The notes under the pieces are model-generated. The model saw only the letters and a list, made by a program, of their open reading frames with translations, did not search any database and was not told the DNA's origin. This document shows, one piece after another, positions 1 through 5,299 of a stretch of 5,797 nucleotides of DNA. The translations under genes and the position numbers were made by a program. Every line of letters begins with the position of its first letter. Position 1 is the stretch's first letter. The stretch is taken from positions 1 to 5,797 of the forward strand of contig DAOVDC010000050.1 in NCBI GenBank assembly GCA_030669695.1, read 5' to 3'. The DNA is from Candidatus Bathyarchaeota archaeon (GTDB taxonomy: Archaea > Thermoproteota > Bathyarchaeia > Bathyarchaeales > Bathyarchaeaceae).

Positions 1-1217
1 CTAACCATCTTGCTGATGTTCTTTCTCATTTTTTTATAATGAACTACTTCGTTTGTGAGAATGAAGTTCATCACTTCTGTGAAGCCTAGTCCAATCATGA
101 TTTGCCGAACATGGTTTGCCATTTCTTCTGCCTTATGCTGCTTGCCTGTCGTCACGGTTGTTGGCTTGGTTGGTTTCAATCTGAAATAACCGTAGCCGAT
201 AGCCACCTCTTCAACTAAGTCAACCTCGTGCAATATGTCGGTTCGATAGGCGGGAATTGAAACCTCTAAGATCCCCTTACCCACTTTCTTCGCATCTAAC
301 CTACACTTCCGAAGGCTCCGTACAGCCTGCGACTCTGAAAGTTTGAGCCCTAGCAACTTGTTAGCGTAGCCGATTCTTAACTTCATTTGTTGAGCTGTTA
401 GATCAGGAGAAACCACGGTGTGATCGGGATATTTAACTTGAACATTTTCAACGGAGCCACCCATATCTGCTAGAGCGGTGACTAGAACGTTCATGCTTCT
501 AGCTAACGCGTTGATGTCGGGACCAGTTACATCAATAAATAGATTCTGCGTCTGGCTGTCAACTCGTGTCAATTCACCATTAATAATGGGCGGCATGGAG
601 AGAACTCTTCCTTTCCTATCGATAAGTAATGGATATCTAGGAGCCCAATCCACCAAGTGTCGATACGCTTTGCCCTTTTCATGTTCTTCCAGTATTTCCT
701 TCAGACTCATTTCTGTTGTTTTGTCCAGTGGAACAAATTTGGCTGTGTTTGGGTCGCCAGTTGTGTATGTGAAAGGGGGCTGAACCGTGTCTAGGTTGTG
801 CACGCCAATTGAAGCTTTTTTTCGGTCTCTACCTATGCCCCAGTGGAGGTCTTCCTGCATTTCCATAAGTTCCGCTATCGAATCCACGTCAAGCCTTATG
901 TTACGTATAACTGCACCTAGTATACGAGGTCTAACGTTGGATACTGTTGAGTCCACGTTTACGACGATTTTTCCTTCTTGTACCTTATATTTGGGTAATC
1001 CGGTTTTCCATTCCATAAGTCCGCAAAACGCCCTTGCCACACCAGCATAGCTGGAGAAGTCTATGCGATTGGGGTTAAATTCGATTTTTACATAGTTTGG
1101 TCCGGTTTCTTCTAAGCTGGTGCCAAGCCAAGGAAGCCATTTAGCCATCGCCTCTACAGTAATTGATCGGCCAATGAACGAGCAGAAGCGGTTTTTGTTC
1201 AGGGTGATTACCGGCAT
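1..1217 (-). CDS. pheT: Phenylalanyl-tRNA synthetase beta subunit, archaeal type (partial, C-terminus beyond left edge)
   Basis: This is the beta subunit of the (alpha-beta)2 cytoplasmic enzyme that charges tRNA(Phe) with phenylalanine; in this family beta carries the editing and structural domains. The minus-strand frame is open without a stop from the ATG at 1217 to the window edge, giving 405 residues of an expected ~550. It begins directly with MPVITLNKNRF, without an EMAP-II-like N-terminal domain, as is usual for archaeal/eukaryotic PheT. A B3/B4 (editing) region is recognisable around residues 100-235, with the MPPIINGE stretch at 208-215 and LFIDVTG at 226-232. A B5 domain spans about 270-345 and ends in the family signature IPAYRTDILHEVDLVEE (321-337), followed by IGYGY. 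The start of the catalytic-like core (GLGFTEVMNF, 376-385) follows and then the window ends. The start lies inside the end of pheS and has a good Shine-Dalgarno. No frameshift is visible. Family assignment is very secure. Confidence 0.96.
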   Translation of the reverse strand, partial: MPVITLNKNRFCSFIGRSITVEAMAKWLPWLGTSLEETGPNYVKIEFNPNRIDFSSYAGVARAFCGLMEWKTGLPKYKVQEGKIVVNVDSTVSNVRPRILGAVIRNIRLDVDSIAELMEMQEDLHWGIGRDRKKASIGVHNLDTVQPPFTYTTGDPNTAKFVPLDKTTEMSLKEILEEHEKGKAYRHLVDWAPRYPLLIDRKGRVLSMPPIINGELTRVDSQTQNLFIDVTGPDINALARSMNVLVTALADMGGSVENVQVKYPDHTVVSPDLTAQQMKLRIGYANKLLGLKLSESQAVRSLRKCRLDAKKVGKGILEVSIPAYRTDILHEVDLVEEVAIGYGYFRLKPTKPTTVTTGKQHKAEEMANHVRQIMIGLGFTEVMNFILTNEVVHYKKMRKNISKMV

Positions 1218-2710
1218 ATGGGACTTCTCCTTATCCAGCCGAGGTCATTTTTATATAAGAATCGAATGTCGTCCACTCCAAGTTTCAGCATAACTAGGCG
1301 TTCTAATCCGCCTCCCCAAGCTAACACAGGGTATTTGATGCCGAAGGGTGCGACAACTTCTGGGCGAAATATGCCCATTCCACAAAGTTCAATCCATGTT
1401 TTAAGTTCTGGAACGTAAGCTGTGGCTTGCGCCGATGGTTCCGTATAGGGGAAGTAGCTGGGCCAAAATTCGACTCTTTTCAATCCGAGTTTAAGATAAA
1501 ACTCTTTCAATGTTCCTATCAAGTCTCGTAAGGTTACGTTCTTATCCATGATTATGCCCTCAATTTGATAGAGTTCTGCGAGATGTTTATAGTCCAGTCT
1601 CTCGTTGCGGTATATGCGGTCTACTGAAAACACCTTTACCGGCGGTTCTCTATGTTCGGCGAGGTAGTGGATCGTAACTGCAGTTGTGTGTGTCCGCATT
1701 ATGAGCTTCTTAGCTTCTTGAGGACCCCACTTGTATTGCCAACCTCTTGATCCAGTTATCCATCCGTTCTCATGCGTTTTAGCCACCGCGTCTACAAAGT
1801 TTTTTCTCGGCAATTTACCTTCTTTTGGTTGTGCTAAATAGAAGGTGTCCATCATCTCTCTGGCTGGATGATCTTGAGGCTGGAACAAGGCGTCGAAGTT
1901 CCAGAAGGCTGTCTGAACAATAGAACCTCTAATCTCAGTAAAGCCCATCTCAAGAAAAGCCTCTCGAACCATCTGGATTATTTCTTGCATCGGATGAATC
2001 TTTCCAGGATACACTACTGGGCCTGGCGCGGTTACGTCAAACTTTCTGAGTTTTACCTTATGCCACTTTTTGGATAGGATGAGCTCAGGAGTTAGTTGAC
2101 TGACTTCCTCAACCGCTTTTATTCCACGTTTAATCAGTTCCCACCCGGCTTCGGTTAACTCCAGTTCTCTCAAGGTTTTTTCGTCTAGTTCTATGAGTTT
2201 TCGTTTCTTCAAGACGTAGACTGCATTTTTCATTTTTTTACTTAGGCTTTCAATGAGTAATGGGCCTTTTTCTTGTAAAAGGCTCAGAAGCTTTTCACCA
2301 ACTTCCATCGGAGGTTCTCTAGATGTTTTCAACACGTTTCCTTTTAGGGTCACCCAGTTCTTACGGTGCAACCACCCTAACGCTATGGTTGTGAAGTTCC
2401 TTTCTAGTTCTGCTTCGTTGACGGTTTCTTCAACTGTGGCTTCACTTCCAAGCTTGATCAATGCACGGATCAGACGTCTTTCCGGAAGTCCCTTCTCCGC
2501 GTGCTCTCTTCCTTCCGCGCTCAATGTGATAGTCATCTGCTTTTGTTCATGGACTTGTAATAGCTTCTTTGTGGAAAGCGAAAGCGCTGCGCGCATTACG
2601 GCTGCATGTGCCAAGACGCCGGCTTTGACGATCTGGTCAACAGGGCTTCTTCCTCCAAGCTTCTCCAATGTCAGCAAGGTTTTCTGTTCATTTTCTCTGA
2701 GTTCACTCAT
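1208..2710 (-). CDS. pheS: Phenylalanyl-tRNA synthetase alpha subunit, archaeal type
   Basis: This is the catalytic class II subunit: it activates Phe with ATP and transfers it to tRNA(Phe) in the cytoplasm, in complex with PheT. The product has 500 residues, the usual archaeal length. Residues 1-210 look like the repeated winged-helix (DNA-binding-fold) modules typical of archaeal/eukaryotic PheS, with helical, basic segments such as GREHAEKGLPERRLIRALIK at 67-86. The catalytic core follows. HPAREMMDTFYL (281-292) is the motif 1-proximal signature. Motif 2 is around 359-384, with YRNE at 367-370 and H376. FPYTEPS (420-426) contributes to the Phe pocket in the family. Motif 3 is WGGGLERL (465-472), with the class-defining R471. 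The ATG at 2710 is the first in frame after an upstream stop (TAA). Its Shine-Dalgarno is weak: only a GGATGGT-like run lies nearby. pheT follows with a 10-base overlap; upstream is a 238-base gap to the SH3-like gene. Confidence 0.97.
   Translation of the reverse strand: MSELRENEQKTLLTLEKLGGRSPVDQIVKAGVLAHAAVMRAALSLSTKKLLQVHEQKQMTITLSAEGREHAEKGLPERRLIRALIKLGSEATVEETVNEAELERNFTTIALGWLHRKNWVTLKGNVLKTSREPPMEVGEKLLSLLQEKGPLLIESLSKKMKNAVYVLKKRKLIELDEKTLRELELTEAGWELIKRGIKAVEEVSQLTPELILSKKWHKVKLRKFDVTAPGPVVYPGKIHPMQEIIQMVREAFLEMGFTEIRGSIVQTAFWNFDALFQPQDHPAREMMDTFYLAQPKEGKLPRKNFVDAVAKTHENGWITGSRGWQYKWGPQEAKKLIMRTHTTAVTIHYLAEHREPPVKVFSVDRIYRNERLDYKHLAELYQIEGIIMDKNVTLRDLIGTLKEFYLKLGLKRVEFWPSYFPYTEPSAQATAYVPELKTWIELCGMGIFRPEVVAPFGIKYPVLAWGGGLERLVMLKLGVDDIRFLYKNDLGWIRRSPICR
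1227..1232 (-). promoter_or_regulatory. Shine-Dalgarno of pheT inside the pheS 3' end
   Basis: Read on the minus strand this is AAGGAG, nine bases before the pheT ATG at 1217. It lies entirely within the last codons of pheS. It fixes the pheT start, which overlaps the pheS stop by 10 bases, and implies that ribosomes finishing pheS can restart on pheT, so the two subunits would be made in matching amounts. Confidence 0.75.
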
Positions 2711-2793
2711 GGTGCGGTTACCATCCAGAACTTGTTGTTTTCTTCTTTACTATGCCGATGAATAAAGTGATCTAACACAATAAAAAACCCTCT

Positions 2794-2898
2794 ATGGCTT
2801 TCAACAATGCCGAGATGCCATTCACTAAGGAAAAACGAGCTCAAAGGCCAAACTATGGAAATTGGCAGGGCATCCCTTCCACCAGCATTACTGCATGA
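2794..2898 (+). other. Possible 34-residue ORF or gene relic, unrecognised
   Basis: The only reading frame of note in the SH3-pheS gap runs ATG to TGA on the plus strand, opposite to its neighbours. It encodes 34 residues, including EMPFTKEKRAQRPNYGNW followed by a short Ser/Thr-rich tail. The composition is protein-like (basic and aromatic residues, few Leu), but there is no Shine-Dalgarno before the ATG and an in-frame stop lies a few codons upstream. From memory, a Pro-x-Tyr-Gly-Asn-Trp stretch resembles the N-terminus of some archaeal SAM-dependent methyltransferases, so it could be the truncated start of a decayed gene. That resemblance is unverified. It may equally be a chance ORF. Confidence 0.15.
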
Positions 2899-2899
2899 T

Positions 2900-2904
2900 A
2901 AAAA
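2900..2904 (-). terminator. Candidate archaeal oligo-T terminator after the SH3-like gene
   Basis: On the minus strand CTTTTTATC occurs about 45 bases after the SH3-like stop codon. Archaeal RNA polymerase often terminates at short T-runs without a hairpin, so this is a plausible 3' end for the trpS/SH3-like transcript. I see no stable stem in front of it. The evidence is a single T5 run. Confidence 0.25.
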
Positions 2905-2906
2905 GA

Positions 2907-2917
2907 TTATTTATATG
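2907..2917. promoter_or_regulatory. Archaeal TATA-box-like element (orientation unclear)
   Basis: The plus strand reads TTATTTATATG and the minus strand CATATAAATAA; both resemble archaeal TATA boxes (TTTATATA-like). On the minus strand it would start a transcript near 2890-2885 and give pheS a leader of roughly 175 bases. On the plus strand it would fire toward the SH3-like gene as antisense RNA. It lies 32-42 bases past the SH3-like stop codon. The block is simply very A+T rich, so chance is possible. Confidence 0.35.
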
Positions 2918-2948
2918 TTATGTATTTGTGTTTCTGTTAACCTGTTTG

Positions 2949-3296
2949 TCATAGCTTTTTAAGCTTGTATAGAGGAACCCACCCATTTTGCCCTTTTTGA
3001 TTAGTACACCATATCCAGCCACTTTCTTCTTTGATAAACGTTAATCTTTCCCCAACGACTACAGTTAGCTCGGCTGAACTATAATCAAACAGGGTGATTC
3101 CGATATGTTCTTTTCGTTCAAGATACTTTTCAGGGACCCAAGCCCCTATTCCCTCTTTGTTGATGCACCATACCCAATCATTTTCTTTCTTATCACTTAT
3201 TGTCACCCTTTCCCCAGCTTTTAACTCAAGTGAATAAGAATAAGATGCTTGGTGTTCAATGACTACCTGATAAATTTGTCCGCTACTCATATCCAT
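2949..3296 (-). CDS. Small tandem SH3-like domain protein
   Basis: This encodes 115 residues made almost wholly of two SH3-like units. Unit 1 is about residues 10-60 and unit 2 about 66-113. They share a register: AGERVTI (27-33) with VGERLTF (81-87), WVWCINKEG (41-49) with WIWCTNQKG (94-102), and AWVPEKYL (52-59) with GWVPLYKL (105-112). The paired Trp, the Gly-Trp-Val-Pro motif and the closing Tyr-x-Leu are SH3 hallmarks (Pro-peptide groove residues in eukaryotic-type SH3). Unit 2 opens with LFDYSS, close to the ALYDY start of classical SH3. No signal peptide or membrane segment is visible, so it is probably cytoplasmic, perhaps an adaptor binding peptides or another protein; the ligand is unknown. 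Start: ATG at 3296 with a GTGAT anti-SD match three bases upstream, which is too close; the ATG at 3290 would have better spacing. It sits 66 bases after trpS on the same strand. The fold call is good; the function is unknown. Confidence 0.82.
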   Translation of the reverse strand: MDMSSGQIYQVVIEHQASYSYSLELKAGERVTISDKKENDWVWCINKEGIGAWVPEKYLERKEHIGITLFDYSSAELTVVVGERLTFIKEESGWIWCTNQKGQNGWVPLYKLKKL

Positions 3297-3318
3297 TTCA
3301 TCACAACAGAGTTGGCAG

Positions 3319-3347
3319 TGTCTATATTTGTCTAATTTGTCTATATT
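3319..3347. repeat. Three tandem ~10-bp direct repeats (TGTCTAtATT)
   Basis: Plus strand: TGTCTATATT (3319-3328), TGTCTAATT (3329-3337) and TGTCTATATT (3338-3347), head to tail with no spacer. The outer copies are identical and start 19 bases apart, about two helical turns; the middle copy lacks one base. They sit in the 66-base gap between the trpS stop and the SH3-like start, 23-51 bases upstream of that start, where an archaeal core promoter would lie. Read on the minus strand the units contain AATATAGA, which is TATA-like. This may be a regulator-binding array overlapping the promoter. Confidence 0.7.
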
Positions 3348-3362
3348 GAAAACTATGGTGGT

Positions 3363-4475
3363 CTAGGAGACCTTCAATATCTCCCTTGCCTTATCAACGA
3401 ATTTACTGTGTCTTCTTTTGTGCTCTTTCACGAAGCGCAAGACAATTTCGATTGTTCGCTCTTTGTGTTCCCCGCATAGGAGTTTACCGCTTTTACAGTC
3501 ATGATACGCTTCAACGATTTCATCGTCATCTTCTACAAACTGGTACATGCACAGCTCGTATATTGGACATATCTCGGGAATCCCACCGAGCTTCTGCTGC
3601 TCTTTAACAGTTGGTCTTCCACCCGTGAACGCGTTCGAAATCTTTTTCGCAATGGTTTCCGGTTTTTCGTGTAACGTGAAGTAGCCCATAGGGTCTCGCT
3701 TGCTCATTTTTGGTGATCCATCTAACCCTTTCATGATTTTGTGAAGGGTTGAAGAAGGAGGAATAAAATTGTACTTGCGGCGGAACTTATTTGCAAGGTC
3801 CCGCGTGAACCGCATGTGAGGGTCCTGATCTATTCCAACGGGTACAACTGTTGGTTTTGGACCATCAAAATCTTGAAGCTGTGGCATCAAAATATCTCCA
3901 GCCTGTATTAGAGCTGACAGGTAAAGTCCAATGTGGCGTTCACCATAAATGGCTTTCATTGTGGCCAAGGTTGCCCCTCTGGCAAAAATTATGGCCAGAT
4001 CCTTCACACGCTGTTCTTTATACTGTCGATAGATGCAGCCCTGCTTTGGATCAAACCCTAAAGCGAGTAGGTCTGCAACGTTGCCTACCGCAAATTTCTC
4101 GCTCTTTTCAAACGGAATTTTATTATCTTCATATGCCTCTATATCTGCGATGCAGTAGAAAGCTGTTGCTCCTTGTTGTTGGAAATATATAACTTCACGG
4201 GCGGTCATAAGAGTTCCCAGATGGAACTCTCCAGTTGGTTTAATGCCGCTCATCACGGCGAATGGTTCATTGCTTTTCATAGCGTCTAGCAATCGTTCGA
4301 AATCTCTGTGTCCAAAAACCACATTACGTCTCATGTACATGCTTGGATTGGGTATTCGATCCAATAGAGGCTTTAATGGTTGAATCCCAAACTCTTCATA
4401 GAGACGCTCATAGTCTTGGACCACTGTTGTCCCAAAAGGGTCAAGCACTGTCTTTCTATTATTTGTCACTGACAT
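3363..4475 (-). CDS. trpS: Tryptophanyl-tRNA synthetase, archaeal/eukaryotic type
   Basis: This class I aminoacyl-tRNA synthetase charges tRNA(Trp) with tryptophan in the cytoplasm. It has 370 residues, typical of archaeal TrpRS. The N-terminal block LDPFGTTVVQDYERLYEEFG (11-30) is characteristic of the archaeal/eukaryotic branch. The Rossmann fold has the HIGH-equivalent HLGT at 85-88 after SGIKPTGEF. The family stretch VPVGIDQDPHMRFTRDLA (211-228) lies before the KMSKS loop, here PKMSKRDP (255-262). The C-terminal signature TGGRPTVKEQQKLGGIPE (284-301) plus CPIYELCMYQFVEDD (303-317) supports TrpRS over TyrRS. The loop reads KMSKR where eukaryotic TrpRS has KMSAS; this is probably lineage variation. 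Start: ATG at 4475 with GAGGG at 4489-4485 on the minus strand, nine bases upstream. It is transcribed away from the flavin-reductase gene and may be cotranscribed with the SH3-like gene downstream. Confidence 0.96.
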   Translation of the reverse strand: MSVTNNRKTVLDPFGTTVVQDYERLYEEFGIQPLKPLLDRIPNPSMYMRRNVVFGHRDFERLLDAMKSNEPFAVMSGIKPTGEFHLGTLMTAREVIYFQQQGATAFYCIADIEAYEDNKIPFEKSEKFAVGNVADLLALGFDPKQGCIYRQYKEQRVKDLAIIFARGATLATMKAIYGERHIGLYLSALIQAGDILMPQLQDFDGPKPTVVPVGIDQDPHMRFTRDLANKFRRKYNFIPPSSTLHKIMKGLDGSPKMSKRDPMGYFTLHEKPETIAKKISNAFTGGRPTVKEQQKLGGIPEICPIYELCMYQFVEDDDEIVEAYHDCKSGKLLCGEHKERTIEIVLRFVKEHKRRHSKFVDKAREILKVS

Positions 4476-4484
4476 CTCTTAGAG

Positions 4485-4489
4485 CCCTC
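4485..4489 (-). promoter_or_regulatory. Shine-Dalgarno of trpS
   Basis: GAGGG on the minus strand lies nine bases before the trpS ATG at 4475 and supports that start. It also implies a trpS mRNA with a leader rather than a leaderless one. A weak TATA-like TAAATCTTA on the minus strand around 4530-4538 could place the transcript start near 4510. Confidence 0.6.
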
Positions 4490-4618
4490 ACAACTTGCTT
4501 TAATTCGACAGAATACAAGGGGTTCTTCATAAGATTTACTGACAAAAACAAAAATGGTAGGTTGCACTCGGGTTAATGCCATTCCAAGGCGGTCACCTTG
4601 TTAAGTTAATGCTATGGA

Positions 4619-4652
4619 ATACTTAAGGTTTCTCGAAACATGTATACTTAAG
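4619..4652. repeat. Twin ATACTTAAG boxes flanking a GTTTC/GAAAC inverted repeat
   Basis: ATACTTAAG occurs at 4619-4627 and again at 4644-4652, starting 25 bases apart. Each contains the palindrome CTTAAG. Between them GTTTC (4628-4632) and GAAAC (4635-4639) form an inverted repeat with a two-base centre; another GAAAC follows the second box (4652-4656). The arrangement resembles an operator or paired promoter boxes serving the divergent genes, 54-87 bases before the plus-strand start. Confidence 0.55.
4643..4652 (+). promoter_or_regulatory. Candidate TATA element for the flavin-reductase/map operon
   Basis: TATACTTAAG, preceded by ACATG, is the best TATA-like run on the plus strand before the ATG at 4706. 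A start about 25 bases downstream would give a leader of about 35 bases. The match to the archaeal consensus is imperfect and the element overlaps the second ATACTTAAG box, so a repressor bound there could block TBP. Confidence 0.3.
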
Positions 4653-4705
4653 AAACAGTAGACACAAATAGTTTGGACAACGATTTGAGTTAAACTCCAG
4701 ACGAG

Positions 4706-5299
4706 ATGATTAAGTTGGAAATTGGGAAAGCTGATGTTGCTTTGTCTTCAGCGTATAGGTTGTTGCATCCGAAGCATGTTGTATTGGTGAGTTGCGTAGA
4801 CAGAGCAGGTAAGGCAAATGTAATAACTCTGGCATGGTGTATGCCTGCATCCATCCACCCTCCATTACTTGTCATAAGCATTGCTCCAAAAAGATATTCT
4901 CATAAGTTGATTGAAGAAACCAAGGAATTTGTAGTTAATGTTCCGACGATGGACATTCTCAAAGAAACTCTGGTTTGTGGCAGAAAAACTGGAAGAATGT
5001 ACGACAAGTTCAAGGAAACACGGTTAACCCCGTTACCAGCTAGGATGGTTCAGCCGCCTGTTATTAAGGAGTGTGTGGCGCACCTAGAATGCAAATTACA
5101 TCAACAAATTGCCACAGGTGATCATACACTCTTTGTGGGCGAAATCTTAGCAGTCTACGCTGATGAGGGAATCTTTAACGGAAAATACAACCTTCGCAAG
5201 GTGAAGCTAGTCTACCACATGGGAGGAGACGACTTCACAACGCTTGTTCCAGAAATAATCACCCCGTGTATACAAACAGATCAAAAAAGGCGAAAATGA
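4706..5299 (+). CDS. Flavin reductase-like FMN-binding split-barrel protein
   Basis: This 197-residue protein belongs to the flavin reductase-like (DIM6/NTAB, flavoredoxin/ferric reductase) family, whose members bind FMN in a split beta-barrel, usually as homodimers, and pass electrons from NAD(P)H or another donor to flavin, iron or a partner protein. Seen here: the FMN-contacting N-terminal stretch NVITLAWCMPAS (38-49) followed by HPPLLVISI; EFVVNVP (74-80); CGRKTGRMYDKF (91-102), matching the family's G-R-K-[ST]-G-R-x-x-D-K-F block; HLECKL (126-131); and GDHTLFVGEI (138-147). YHMGGDDF (170-177) is the usual closing segment. No transmembrane helix or signal peptide is visible, so it is cytoplasmic. 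The start ATG has only a weak upstream purine run (GACGAG). Its TGA overlaps the ATG of map, so they form an operon. The true electron donor and acceptor cannot be read from sequence; residues such as C45 or C91 could be redox active, but that is a guess. Confidence 0.9.
   Translation: MIKLEIGKADVALSSAYRLLHPKHVVLVSCVDRAGKANVITLAWCMPASIHPPLLVISIAPKRYSHKLIEETKEFVVNVPTMDILKETLVCGRKTGRMYDKFKETRLTPLPARMVQPPVIKECVAHLECKLHQQIATGDHTLFVGEILAVYADEGIFNGKYNLRKVKLVYHMGGDDFTTLVPEIITPCIQTDQKRRK
5287..5290 (+). promoter_or_regulatory. Shine-Dalgarno of map inside the flavin-reductase gene
   Basis: AAGG within an A-rich run lies five bases before the first ATG (5296) and eight before the second (5299). It sits in the last codons of the upstream gene, consistent with translation of map by reinitiation, and mildly favours the second ATG. 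Confidence 0.45.

Larger units (their letters stand above)
2711..2948. other. Intergenic region between the SH3-like gene and pheS
   Basis: This 238-base gap probably holds the 3' end of the SH3-like transcript and the pheST promoter. It contains an A+T-rich TATA-like block near 2907-2917, an A5 run on the plus strand (T5 on the minus strand) at 2900-2904, and a second possible minus-strand TATA-like element, CTTTATTCA, at about 2759-2767. The latter would place a transcript start roughly 25-30 bases before pheS. A 34-codon plus-strand ORF lies between them. I see no tRNA-like cloverleaf or long repeat here. Confidence 0.5.
4476..4705. other. Divergent intergenic region between trpS and the flavin-reductase gene
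   Basis: These 230 bases must hold the promoters for both directions. They contain several short ordered elements: twin GTTAATGC (4572-4579, 4605-4612), a CAAGG/CCTTG inverted repeat (4585-4600), twin ATACTTAAG (4619-4627, 4644-4652), and a GTTTC/GAAAC inverted repeat between the latter pair. On the minus strand an AATGG/CCATT stem is followed by two T5 runs. No gene was found; short frames here look random. Confidence 0.6.

Noticed and set aside
478..1050. Two plus-strand ORFs (101 and 87 codons)
   Set aside because: They lie wholly opposite the pheT coding frame, which has clear B3/B4 and B5 signatures; their translations are low-complexity Ser/Leu/Cys-rich shadows.
1218..2765. Plus-strand ORFs at 1218-1418, 1868-2077 and 2253-2765
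   Set aside because: They are antisense to pheS. The 170-codon one is Ser/Phe/Cys rich, as expected from reading the complement of Glu/Lys/Leu-rich helices.
2711..2948. Box C/D guide RNA in the SH3-pheS gap
   Set aside because: There is a CGATGA-like run near 2755 but no well-spaced D, D' and C' boxes.
3319..3347. TGTCTA repeats as a miniature CRISPR array
   Set aside because: The units are 9-10 bases with no spacers and no cas gene nearby; a promoter-linked tandem repeat fits better.
3386..4192. Plus-strand ORFs at 3386-3607 and 3851-4192
   Set aside because: They are antisense shadows of trpS with no domain-like pattern.
4343..4576. Plus-strand ORF running from inside trpS into the divergent gap
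   Set aside because: Most of it is antisense to the conserved TrpS N-terminus; the tail beyond trpS has no recognisable pattern and no ribosome binding site.
4555..4585. Possible tRNA T-arm fragment (GGTTGCACTCGGGTT) in the trpS upstream gap
   Set aside because: It lacks the GTTCRANNC core and no acceptor, D or anticodon stems can be drawn around it.
4690..4881. Minus-strand 63-codon ORF that could have been an upstream leader ORF for trpS
   Set aside because: It is antisense to the conserved FMN-binding N-terminus of the flavin-reductase gene, and its composition follows from that.
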